Source: Cryptomeria japonica
Lineage: Eukaryota > Streptophyta > Pinopsida > Cupressales > Cupressaceae
Reading direction: 5' to 3'
Assembly: GCF_030272615.1 (NCBI RefSeq)
Contig: NC_081408.1
Span: 762,346,673 to 762,410,672 of the forward strand
Length of the DNA: 64,000 nucleotides
Part shown: positions 10,991 to 20,506 of the stretch, one piece after another
Position numbering within the stretch: the stretch's first letter is position 1
How the letters are laid out: the number at the start of each line of letters is the position of its first letter
Translations under genes and position numbers: made by a program
The notes under the pieces: model-generated
What the model saw: the letters and a program-made list of their open reading frames with translations, nothing else
What the model was told of the DNA's origin: nothing
Databases searched by the model: none

Positions 10991-11529
10991 CAATATCGAG
11001 AAGATGATACGCCAGATACATGTGATGTAGACATCTTTGTAGTATTCACCCATTCTCAAGCACAGGCAGCTCAACCACCTGTCATTACAAAGGGTGATGA
11101 TTCCACTCAAGTAAAGGACTCTCAACGTTTGCCAATTTCTATTGCAAAGCATGGGACTCCTATACCAAATCCTGCGAAGGACAACACTATCTCAATGGAT
11201 GTCGCGAAGGATAAAAATGTAAGTGATTCTTTGACCGCTGTCAATTTTTTTGTACCTATCAATTCTTCTGCACATGCGCCGAAGACTAGTGTACCAAATA
11301 TTTTAAATTCTCAAAATGAGAATCTAAATCCATCTTTGGTGATGAATTCCTTTCAGTCATTTGATATTTTAGATCATGCAAAGAAAACCAAAATACAAAT
11401 GTCTAAAGTTGAATTTTTGAGATCTAACCCAGATCAATTTGACCATTTGGTCAAATTTGTTAAAGAAAAAGATTCTACCCCTAGTAATCTTCCAAATTCA
11501 AACTCACTCCAAAACAACCTAGTAACTTC

Positions 11530-11925
11530 CCCTTCTCCTATTGAGAAGATAGAACCATTTTACATCTCTTTGTTAATTAATGGTTATAAGCTTAGTAACT
11601 GTGTAATTGATTCTGGGGCATCTGATAATGTTATACCGTCAAAAGTTGCCAATGCTCTTGGTTTGACTTTGACCAAAACATTTGGAAGGTGTTTCTCCAT
11701 GGATAATAAACAAGTTCCCTTGATTGGTCAAATCAAGGATGCACAGTTTGCTTTTGCTTCATTCCCAGAAAAGAAAATTAAGATGACAGTCTTGGTAGCT
11801 GATGTACCGGCTTCCTATGGGATACCGTTGGGAAGAAAATTCTGTAGAGATGTTGGGGGTAAGTTAAACATGGATATGATTGAGGCTCGTATCCCTGTTA
11901 AAGGAATTGTTCAAAGGCTACTTCT
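11530..11925 (+). pseudogene. pol: Element A aspartic protease domain (part of 10988-12034 frame)
   Basis: The protease matures the Gag-Pol polyprotein. It lies in an open frame of 348 codons (10988-12034) that also includes a long, low-complexity Gag-protease linker. The active site is intact: CVIDSGASDNVIPS, giving the DSGA triad. It is followed by the flap-like block QVPLIGQIKDAQFAF and the closing block ASYGIPLGRKFC. The equivalent protease of element E (31550-31920) is the same length and closely similar, showing A and E share a lineage. The frame stops at 12034, before the RNase H domain. Confidence 0.85.
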
Positions 11926-12179
11926 AGAAAAGGAATCAAAATATACCGTTGTCAAGTCTGACAATCAGCGGGCCCAGATTCTTTTGAATCATCAGGCATG
12001 GGTAATTATTTCATGCATGCTGATGATGGTCTAAAGATGACTCCTAAGATTGAAGTTGATACTTGACTCAATTATTTCCCAGCTGATTGTGAAAGTAAGT
12101 GTGAAAGTAGTGTTATTGAATCATAAGGATCTTCAACTTCACAACAAGAAATTCTCAATTTTGATACCATCAGCATTGG

Positions 12180-12789
12180 TAGTCTAGATGATGTTTGGAT
12201 GCTGGAGTTTGATGGCAGCTGTTCTTCCACTAGATCAGGAGCTGGTATCATTTTGATTTCTCCTAAGGGTAATCTTTTCCCTTTCTCCTTCAAATTGCAG
12301 TTCGATAACACAAACATCACTGCTGAGTATGAGTCTCTCCTTCTGGGAATGAATGTCGCTCAACAAAAGGGAATCAAGAACTTGCATGCTCAAGGAGATG
12401 CCGAGTTAATTGTCTGTCAGATCGGGAACATATATCAAACAAGGAGTGAAAAGCTGTGACATTATCGCAACCTTGTCTGGAATTTAATAGAAACATTTGA
12501 TGCTTTTGATATATTTGTGGTTTCCCGTGAATTCAATGATAGGGCTGACTCATTAGCAGTATCAGCAACATCTTTGGTTCCTCACAAAGATTTTTTAGGA
12601 TCAACTTATGTTGTTGAGTTAGTTTTTAGGCCAAGCGTTCCTGACAACTCTGATCATTGGCAGGTGTTTAATGATGATCATCATGTAATAAATTTCTTGC
12701 AAACTTCTGATAATTTTGATGATCTGTACTTTGAAGGTAGTCACTGCCCTTCAAAGGATGCAATTGAAAGTGTTGACGGAGAAACATGA
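12180..12789 (+). pseudogene. pol: Element A archaeal-type RNase H (upstream of RT)
   Basis: This second RNase H domain (RVT_3 or archaeal type I class) lies between protease and RT. All four acidic catalytic residues are visible in order: Asp in LEFDGSCSS, Glu in ITAEYESLLLGM, Asp in AQGDAELIV, and Asp in FNDRADSLAVSA. The intervening GAGIILISPKGNLFPFSFKL hairpin is typical of this class, as is the spacing AEYE-helix-GD. A stop at 12457 (SEKL then TGA) splits the domain; the rest continues in the same frame to 12787. Tat-lineage elements carry such a domain, but I know it as lying after the gypsy RNase H. Element E has the same order, so this is not a local rearrangement. Confidence 0.82.
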
Positions 12790-13878
12790 GAGAAGTTTCC
12801 ACAATTAAAAGGAAACAAGATCCCCAAGGGTCTAGTTTCGCTAGAAAAGCTTTTTGACAAGCATGATCGCTATGTTAAGAAGCAACAAAGGTCAACCACA
12901 GGGTCAATGGAATATGAACAAATAAACATTGGGACTGAAGACAATCCCAAATTGATCAACATTGGAAAGTGTTGTTCATAAGGAGAAAGACAGAAATTTG
13001 TTGCATTATTGCAATAGTATGTTGACGTCTTAGCATACTCTTATGAAGATCTAAAGTCTTTTTGTCCCGAAGAGCTCTGCCATGATATTCCATTGAAACC
13101 AGGTATTATGCCTTTCTGGCAGAAGCAAAGGCAATATAACCCAAAAATCTCTGACACTATCTTTGCTGAAGTACAAAAGATGTTGAAAGCAAGGATAATC
13201 TTCCCCATCCACCATTCTTCTTGGATAGACAATATTGTACCTATACGTAAGAAGAATGGAAAAATTCAGATATGTGTAGATTTCCAGAACTTGAATCAAG
13301 CATCCTTGAAGGATAATTATCCTTTACCTATCATGGACCATGTCCTACAAGCTGTTACTAGAGCAGAAATGATGTCCATGTTGGATGGGTTTTCGAGTTA
13401 TAATCAGGTAGAAGTGCTGGAGCAAGATCAACATAAGACCACATTCACTACACCTTGGGGTACCTTTGCATATCGTAGGATGCCTTTTGGATTAATAAAC
13501 ATGGGAGCAACTTTCCAACGTGCAATGGACTTGGCCTTCCAAAGTTTTCTTGATAAGTTCATGGTGGTCTATTTGGATGATTTGACAGTTTATTCTATGG
13601 AATGTCAAGATCATTTTTCTCACTTGCAACGAGTCTTAGAAAAATGCCGTCAGTATGGAATTTCCCTCAATCCCAAGAAATCTGTTTTTGGGGTCACTGA
13701 AGGTAAATTGGTTGGGCATATTGTTTTGAAGGAAGGTATAAAAATTGATGCAGAAAGGGTAAAAGCTATTCATGACCTTTCCTTGCCAACAAGCAAGACT
13801 ATCGTTCATTCTTCTTCAGAAAAGTTAATTTTTTGCAAAGATTCATTCCAGACTTCGTTGAACAAACTCGTCATATAA
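12790..13878 (+). pseudogene. pol: Element A reverse transcriptase
   Basis: This is the RT that copies genomic RNA into cDNA in the virus-like particle. The upstream linker (12790-13090) contains stops, for example at 12787 and near 12979. From 13093 a 261-codon open frame carries the classic Ty3 RT blocks: PIHHSSWIDNIVPIRKKNGK, CVDFQNLNQASLKDNYPLP, MLDGFSSYNQV, TTPWGTFAYRRMPFGL, and the catalytic YLDD box in FMVVYLDDLTVYS. A final block, GISLNPKKSVFGV, closes the palm/thumb. A frameshift around 13810-13835 shifts the thumb region into the next frame. The best local match is E RT at 29468-30868. Confidence 0.92.
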
Positions 13879-14506
13879 TCAATATGATGAAAGGTAATTC
13901 TCTCTTCAAATGGACTCTTGAAGGGAAGCAAGCTTTCCATCAGATCAAGGAAGCTATGGCAAATGCTCCAGTCTTAGTATGCCAGGATTATACTAAAGAA
14001 TTCATTATGTATAGTTATGCATCAGATCATACTTGTTCATGAGTTATCCACTGAAGGCTCATGAGTTGAAATACTTTGAAATGGAGAAGCATGCTTTTGC
14101 CATGGTGAAAGTGGTTAAACATTTTAGGTTTTATATTTTGAATTTGCATGTCATTTCTCTTGTTCTTGATGCTGTTGTCAAGTCAATTCTGACTAAACAA
14201 GAGTTTGGGACCAAAAGGGGCAACTGGGTTGTCAAGATTCAAGAATATGATATGGAAATCAAGCCCACTAAGTTGGTTTGTGGAAAATGTCTATGCCAAT
14301 TGATAGCTGACAACAAATCAATAGATGAAGTGGTACTTGAAAAAGAAGGTATTAATCAAGATCTTCCTCATGTTCTATTTGTTAGCACTACTGATGAGTG
14401 GTATTCTGACTTGGCTTATCTCTTGACATATGGAGATTGTCCCGCACACCTGTCAAAAAAAGAAAAGCGAACCTTGAAGCTTAAAGTAGTTAATTTCATC
14501 CTATAG
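13833..14506 (+). pseudogene. pol: Element A gypsy-type RNase H, degenerate
   Basis: This is the original Ty3 RNase H position, downstream of the RT thumb. The usual first catalytic motif (TDAS) reads MYSYASDHT, so Asp is replaced by Tyr. The Glu-helix is recognisable (LKYFEMEKHAFAMVKVVKHF). The third motif, normally TDH, reads LVLDAVVKSIL. Element E shows the same loss of the first Asp (IIYCYASEYT), which suggests the domain became a structural tether in the common ancestor. A frameshift near 14040 breaks the frame. The segment ends with a linker (14300-14500) leading to integrase. Confidence 0.78.
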
Positions 14507-15570
14507 GATAATGGTTTGTACAAGAAGGGTCTGGACGGAAATTTCCTGCGCTGCGTGGACAAACAACAACAAGTAAGATTCCTTCAATCTTTTCATGATC
14601 TTGCTTGCGGAGGACATTTTTCTGCCCCTGTTACTACACACAAGATCTTGCATGCTAGGTATTATTGGCCAACATTTTTTAAAGATACATACAGTTGGGT
14701 TCGCAAGTGTGAGCAATGTCAGCAATTTGTTGGCAAGCCTAAACTAGCTGCACTTCCACTAAAGCCAGTAATAATTGAAGAGCCTTTCAAATAGTGGGGA
14801 TTGGACTTCATTGGACCTGTCAATCCAACATCAAGTGCAGGTCACATATACATCCTCACAGTGATGGATTACTTCACCAAGTGGGTGGAGGCAATCCCAA
14901 ATAAGCAATCTACCTCGACGATGGTTTGTCAATTCCTAAAGGAAAACATCATCTCAAGGTTTGGTATCCCTCATAAGATAGTAGCTGATAATGCTTCATG
15001 TCTTTAATCTTATGAGATAATTGAATTTTGCTTTGATCATGGTATTACTCTTTCACACTCATCTGACTATTATCGGCAAAGAAATGGTCAGGCTGAGTCA
15101 AGTAACAAGAACTTGGTTACTATTATGAGGAAACTTCTTGATGAGAAACAATAGACTTGGCATAAATCTCTTTATGATGCGCTATGGGCAGATCATATAA
15201 CTCTAAAAAGAGTAATCCGTATGTCACCTTTTCAACTTTTGTATGGGTTGAATGCCGAGATTCTGATCATTGTGGAACTTCCAGCACTAAAGCTCGCCAA
15301 GGCCATTGAAGACAACATGTATCAAGATTCACTGGATAAGCGAATCATGTTTCTTTCTCAGCTGGAAGAAACAAGGGCTGAAGTGGTGGATAGGATCGCT
15401 GCACACCAAAGCCAAGTGAAGGCGTTGTTCGAGAGGAAAACAACTTCCCATGACTTCTCAATTGGTGATCAAGTCTTGTTATGGGACAAGAGGAGGGAAC
15501 CAAAGGGTTTGCATGGAAAGTTTGATTCCTTGTGGAGAGGTCCCTTCACTATTCATGAAGTATGTCACTG
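14507..15570 (+). pseudogene. pol: Element A integrase, 3' end deleted
   Basis: The integrase joins element cDNA to chromosomal DNA. The HHCC zinc domain is present (FHDLACGGHFSAPVTTHKIL then WVRKCEQCQQF, 14594-14730). The catalytic core gives GLDFIGPV, Asp in TVMDYFTKWVEAIP, Asp in KIVADNAS, and Glu in RNGQAESSNKNL, so D, D and E all remain. Stops occur at 14794, 15007 and near 15154. The C-terminal part (15221-15570) has MSPFQLLYGLNAEIL and ends within SLWRGPFTIHEV, short of the usual PVNG-x-LKHYF tail. Homology breaks at about 15570, where element E sequence begins. Confidence 0.88.
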
Positions 15571-15649
15571 AAACTAACAAGTAAAACTAGTTTGTTCTCT
15601 CAATTTTTACAAAATTTTTATGGATCCCCGCCAAAACATCCATCACTAA

Positions 15650-15657
15650 TATTTATA
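15650..15657 (-). promoter_or_regulatory. TATA box of element E 3' LTR
   Basis: The minus strand reads TATAAATA just after the ORFx tail, the same relative place as the TATATAAGG of element A. It supports placing ORFx within U3. The R region that would follow is lost at the 15571 junction. Confidence 0.45.
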
Positions 15658-15842
15658 GACACCAGGCTAAATTGTCTTTTTTAGCAAATAAAACTAACCC
15701 ATTAACTAAAACCAAAGTTTCAAGAAACAACCGTTCGTAACTAAAATTAACTAAATGACCAAGAGCCGTAAATAGAGCTATAATGATAAGAATAGAAAAT
15801 GGCTTAAATTGTCTCATGGGTGTGTGTGGTGCCACGTATATT

Positions 15843-17646
15843 TCACCACTCCATATGAGCCACGAAGAAGTTATGAAAAACTTGGTAATGTGGGAGCCCA
15901 ATGTGTAGGATGCATTGCTTCCAAACTTCTTTGTCCATACTCACTTGCATAACTTTAACTTTATGCACTTCCAAGTGATCTGAATAGACAACTAACATAG
16001 ATTCAATTCGAGCTACTCTGGTAAAGTCATCTCTAGTTAAAGACTTTGATTCTTTAACCAAGTTCACCTTTCCTTTGAAACTCTCCACCATATCTATTGT
16101 CTGTTTGATGGTTTGTCCATCTTCCTTAAGAAGTTGTACATCAATGCACTTTAAGTCTTTCTGCATCACGACAATGAGTTCTTTCAATTTTTTCAACAAC
16201 TTAATGGATTCTTCGTGACCTTGCTTTATGATTGAATTTCTCCATTCAATCTTTTACTGCCTTTTCTGCGAGAAATTTCATGACACCATATTTCTGCACA
16301 TCTCTCATCTGAATCAATACTGCAGCCCATTTGTTCCTTTCCTTTTCCCATGCCAACACCTCTGTTTCAAGCTCTTGAGTTACAGTTATAGCATCCTTGT
16401 ACACCTTGATCAGATTGGCGATATACCCCGTTCCTTGCTGAATTATGGATTCAAGCCACTCCTCGAAGGTTTCTCCCATCATACCATTCCTCTGAACCTT
16501 ATCCAACAAATTTTGGTTCATGGGTGATTTAGGATCAAAACTCTGAGAAACCCGTGATAGGGGCTGTGGACTGGGATGATGTATGGCATTGATGTACTCT
16601 ACCATCTGCTTAACAACCTATTTCAACTCCCATTTGTCCTTCTCATCCTTCCATGTTTTGGATAACATTCTTTTAGTGGAGGACTCTAGGTGTTTTGCGT
16701 CAGCAACCCTTGAAGCAGTTCCTAAATCAACCTTTTCAACAGCAAAATCTTTCTCAGTAGCATTCTCTGGATCTTTGTCTGAAATCGGCCTAGCCACTTC
16801 AGCTACCCAATGCCCTGTATTCTCATCCACTTCAAGTATAGCTTCTGCTTTTAGCTTCTTAGACTTAGGTGTTTTCCTGAGGCATCTACTCACCATATCC
16901 TCCATTGGTACACTGATAGGGACTACATTTCATTTCTTACTAATTGAAGCTCCCAACCACCTTGAAACATTTGGAGTTTCTTTTGTTGGCGGTGTCTGAT
17001 ATTAAGATGAATCCATGACAACCAAAGTAGTCACTTGATTAGTGTTTTTCTCAGGTTGCTCCTTTCCTTTACCTGCATCTTGAGTTGTAGGGATGTTCGC
17101 TTCTGGTTCACCCATAATCACTTGCGCCTCTTCACTATCAAGAATTATGATAGTTTCTTTTCCTGAAATTTCTTTACTTTTCTTCTTACTTCTGGAATGG
17201 GTGACTCGAACTGATGAGGGGCCAAATAGTGATTCTTTAACTCTCCTAGTTTGAACCTTCTCACTTTGTGTATCAGTGACACCTGCAATATCAACAATAA
17301 TGTCAGAAGAAGAAATTGGTACAATAGCATGAGGTTGCTCAATTGATTACCCAACTGAGGTAGTGGTCGATCTTATCCCAGCTCTATGGTCTCTTAACCA
17401 TTTTTCTATTCTCCTTATAACATTAAAGGTTCTAGATTGAATATTTTCTTCTTCTCTCCTATACCAATCAATTTCAGGAATAGGTTGCTCATGAACTCTT
17501 TCATTGAACTCCAGGTCCAATACATCTTCACCTTCCTATTCTTCTATTCCTACTATGTTCATTGACAATTTGAAAGTAATGATTTGTCATATAGTGAACC
17601 TTGACCATAATCTTCTCCAGACTTCAAATTCATCATGACAATCTTC
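15843..17646 (-). pseudogene. ORFx of element E, linker and coiled-coil C-terminal part
   Basis: Minus-strand continuation of ORFx after the stop at 17647. It is Lys/Glu/Ser/Thr-rich with only occasional stops. Recognisable pieces are a charged linker (17145-17640, with ETIIILDSEEAQVI), MEDMVSRCLRKTPKSKKLKA at 16905 downward, and a helical region 16605-15843 with FEEWLESIIQQGTGYIANLI, AWEKERNKWAAVLIQMRDV and LKELIVVMQKDLKCIDVQLL. The heptad-like hydrophobic spacing suggests coiled coils. ORFx of A has the same architecture (disordered acidic linker, then helical tail) with low sequence identity. At least six stops are present, so this copy cannot make the full protein. Confidence 0.6.
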
Positions 17647-18921
17647 CTAGTAGTCTTCTAACTGGGGTATATGTGAAAAGTTCACATCAACATTCAAGTG
17701 TTTCATTGCATATTCTTTGCTATCAAACCCCTGCCGAGCAACATAAGGCTGCAAACTCATTTTCTTGAACTCCACTTCTAAGTTCAATGCATCAGAAACA
17801 ATTTTGCAACTATAATATCGAAGTTCAACTGGGAAAATTGCTTCAGACTCACATTTCATCCCTAATTTCTTATCAACATGAGCTAACTGTCTGCAAACTT
17901 CTAAGAGTACATAACTATCGAGAGCATATCTGGGCAATTTGAAAGGTTCATCTTCAAAGCCACCAATTCTAATATAAGTAAATCTAGGAAATTGAATAAA
18001 ACAACTCCCATATGTACTGACCAACTTTAATGCTTCAGGTGACATTCTATTATTCAAATTTTCTTGCAGTTCAAAAGTTAATCTTCCCACAAAGACATCA
18101 TTCCATCTCAAGAAGTTTTCTGTGTACCTCTGTATCTGCAAATGTGGATAGAACTCATAGACCTTCATTCCATCAACCCAAGGTTCTTGATATAATCCTG
18201 GACATTCTCTGATACAGACTAAAATATAAAACAGGTAGGAAGTCATATGAAAACCAGCCATTCCAACAAAATTACTCAAACCTTTGTGCAATCTCTCAAC
18301 AATCACTTGCACCCAGTCAAGGTATTTCTCACTAGATAATAATACCTGAATGTAAAAATACATCCAGTCTTCCCAATAGAAGGCATGTAAACTCCCCTTA
18401 AGCCTATTCAAAAGAATCACAATATCTCTTACTTCTGTAATAAAATGCTCTCTTGTCAAGGGTTTAGGCAACCTAGAACCTCCCTTCTGCATTTTAAGGA
18501 GCCAATTTCTAGCAATGATGCTCCGATAAACACTTTTCTTCTCAGAGAAAAATGCATACGAGGTTCCTATGGACCAATCTTTATACGGCTCTTTGTGAGG
18601 AATTCCAATTGCATCCATTACTGTTTCTCTGTCAATCTGCACTAGCCTGTCTCCATTATTGGCCCTAATACACCTATTACTAGCATCATATCTATTCATG
18701 CATGCATATACTAATTCTGGGCAAGGAGCGGCAATTGGGAATGTGGCGGCCTCAACCAGACCACTGTGAACTATCTTTTCCATCATGGAATTGGCTTTTG
18801 GGTTCTTAGCCCTTTCTAGAAAATTATCCAACTCATTTTGAACGAAGGCTATATCATCTAATTCTGGGAGGGTACTAATCAAGCATGATGTTCGACCCAA
18901 TTTTGGAGGAGTCGGTCTCAT
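17647..18921 (-). CDS. ORFx of element E, N-terminal domain (424 codons open)
   Basis: This is an intact 424-codon frame inside the E 3' LTR. The start MRPTPPKLGRTSCLISTLPE is shared with the 5' LTR copy (41715 downward). Visible blocks are NSMMEKIVHSGLVEAATFPI, LVYACMNRYDASNRCIRANN followed by VQIDRETVMDAIGIPHKEPY, WEDWMYFYIQVLL, FHMTSYLFYILVCI, and FTYIRIGGFEDEPFKLPRYA with VLLEVCRQL. No signal peptide or zinc motif is evident. Two hydrophobic stretches could be buried helices. The NRYD...G...ID...V...IGIP pattern resembles the core of plant mobile domains, but this is only an inference. The frame continues beyond the stop at 17647 with few interruptions. Its position upstream of the LTR TATA box means it would sit in the 3' U3 of genomic RNA. 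Confidence 0.7.
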   Translation of the reverse strand: MRPTPPKLGRTSCLISTLPELDDIAFVQNELDNFLERAKNPKANSMMEKIVHSGLVEAATFPIAAPCPELVYACMNRYDASNRCIRANNGDRLVQIDRETVMDAIGIPHKEPYKDWSIGTSYAFFSEKKSVYRSIIARNWLLKMQKGGSRLPKPLTREHFITEVRDIVILLNRLKGSLHAFYWEDWMYFYIQVLLSSEKYLDWVQVIVERLHKGLSNFVGMAGFHMTSYLFYILVCIRECPGLYQEPWVDGMKVYEFYPHLQIQRYTENFLRWNDVFVGRLTFELQENLNNRMSPEALKLVSTYGSCFIQFPRFTYIRIGGFEDEPFKLPRYALDSYVLLEVCRQLAHVDKKLGMKCESEAIFPVELRYYSCKIVSDALNLEVEFKKMSLQPYVARQGFDSKEYAMKHLNVDVNFSHIPQLEDY

Positions 18922-19394
18922 TTTTGCTTAAAATTGCATCAATCAGATAGCATTCAACTCCGAGGCAAAGAATTACACTTTTCCAATTTCAGAACTAAAA
19001 CAGAGCAGGGGGAAATAAGCAATTGAACTCACCTGTTTTCACCATCAAACTGTTTAACGCTCTGAAAAACTGAGCTAAATTACCTTCCGCGTCTCTACTC
19101 TTTGCCAGCAGCAACAATAATTGTCTTACCTAAGAAGCATCATATTTAAGGATGGAAAACACTGAAAAGTACCAAAACATGCTTCATCCTAGCTCATTTA
19201 TCCATGTAAACCCCTCATGATTTGATATAGTTTTGACATGCTCATTAATTAAAAATCAATTTCACACAGTTGACATGCTTTCTCATGTTTGTTTTCCATA
19301 ATTAAAATTTGAAAACATAGAAAACAAGGAATATTCTATTTCCATCGCGTCACCTTTTCTTCCTAGACACCATCGAGCTGATTTGAAACACCGC

Positions 19395-19751
19395 TTTGAA
19401 CCTTGGGCTATTTTAAAAGAAGTTCATTGGTTCAAAGTTCAATTACAAAAGATCAACATTTGCGAACAGGCAAAAAGAGACAAAAGGAACATTCAATGAC
19501 ACGAGAATGAACCTTGAACCTTGAACCATTTCAAAAAAAAGGTTCAATGGTTCAAGTTTAAAGTGACCAGAAGACTAGTACTAAAGAGACAACTGCAAAA
19601 CACAAGACAAAAGACCGATTGAACCTTGAACCTTGAACCTTGAACCGAAAAGGTTCAAAGTTCAAGTTCAATCACTATGATAATGAAGACTTAGAACTTA
19701 ATGGATCGCATTTCCTTTGAACCCGAATTTTGAACTTTATAAAAGGTTCAA
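19395..19751. repeat. GAACCTT inverted-repeat hairpin array, element E 3' LTR
   Basis: Four units each consist of one to four tandem TTGAACC steps followed within 10-25 bases by the inverse GGTTCAA steps: about 19395-19442, 19508-19560, 19617-19673 and 19717-19751. The third is the most regular, with four GAACCTT-type steps opposite GGTTCAAAGTTCAAGTTCAA. Each unit can fold as a hairpin. The array is conserved in the 5' LTR at about 42220-42575. It lies upstream of ORFx, as the palindrome array does in A. Confidence 0.8.
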
Positions 19752-19848
19752 CAGATGTGTACGAAACTTGATTGATGAAGACTTAAGCTCTGTAAAAATG
19801 ATGACCCTTATTTTTGATGGGCTCTAAGCAAAAAAAAAAAGGGGGTAA

Positions 19849-20506
19849 CAATTGGCTTTGACTGGGGACAAGGATTGTGAAGGACTAGGAAGGAACTTAG
19901 AATCTCTGGTTTTGCACTAAAACAAAGACGAGGATTCTAAACAGGCACAACTAGACACAATAAAACTGACACAACAAAACTGAGCTATGTACAGAGGATG
20001 CAGGGAATGCCTACTTACAATTTGTAAAGCTTGAGATCCTATCCATTATAAGACAGGGGAAGAACAGTGCCATCCATATATGCAAGCTTGAAAGAATTTG
20101 GTCCCTTTACTTCTTGAATGAAAAATGGACCCTTCCACAAGGACTCAAATTTTCCATGTGCTCCCCTCGGCTCCATTCTTTTGTCCTAGAGTAGGACTTG
20201 ATCTCCCTGCATAAATTTCCTTGGCCTGTCTTTACGATCAAAAATCTGTTTAACCCACTGCTGATGTTTCGTAATGTGGTCAACCAATTTTTCCCTTTCT
20301 TCTTCTATTCTAGCTAGATGCATAATCCTCCTTTCCAGTGCATTTTGAAAATGTGAATCTTCAATAATTGTCTGTAATTTGGAAGCTGCCAATTCAAGAG
20401 GAAGTAAGAGTTGAGCCCCAACACCATACATAAGTTCAAAAGGTGACATACCAATTGCTCATTTTGGTGACATCCTGTCTTCCCACAGGGCTTCATATAA
20501 CCTTTT
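19849..20506 (-). pseudogene. pol: Element E integrase, C-terminal part
   Basis: Minus-strand continuation of the E integrase on the downstream side of F1. It starts inside the insertion target (20506), passes the block MSPFELMYGVGAQLLLPLEL at 20449, and has the helical stretch RIEEEREKLVDHITKHQQWV. After a stop at 20186 it continues through a GKFESLWKGPF block near 20130, which is the chromodomain-free C-terminal SH3-like fold common to Ty3 integrases. The last recognisable codons (PLSYNG-like) are near 20045. The stretch 20040-19849 has no recognisable gene; it is the 3' end of the internal region and directly abuts the LTR. The N-terminal and catalytic parts lie at 28383-29100. Confidence 0.82.

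Larger units (their letters stand above)
15571..19848 (-). repeat. Element E 3' LTR (at least 4.28 kb, 3' end truncated)
   Basis: The LTR begins on the minus strand at 19848 (TGTTACCCCC, then a T run). It is a direct repeat of 42674-40777 plus 32983-32490 in the 5' LTR, differing by about 6% over a 190-base test stretch. In transcript order it carries GAACC hairpins (19751-19395), a roughly 470-bp spacer, ORFx (18921 to about 15843) and a TATAAATA box (15657-15650). It breaks off against element A integrase at about 15571. Candidate natural LTR ends (for example TG at 15593) are not convincing, so the true length is unknown. Confidence 0.85.

Noticed and set aside
15593-15594. TG at 15593 as the natural end of E's 3' LTR with a target duplication
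   Set aside because: The five flanking bases (tagtt) do not match the bases beside E's other end (ccctg), and the LTR appears truncated soon after its TATA box.
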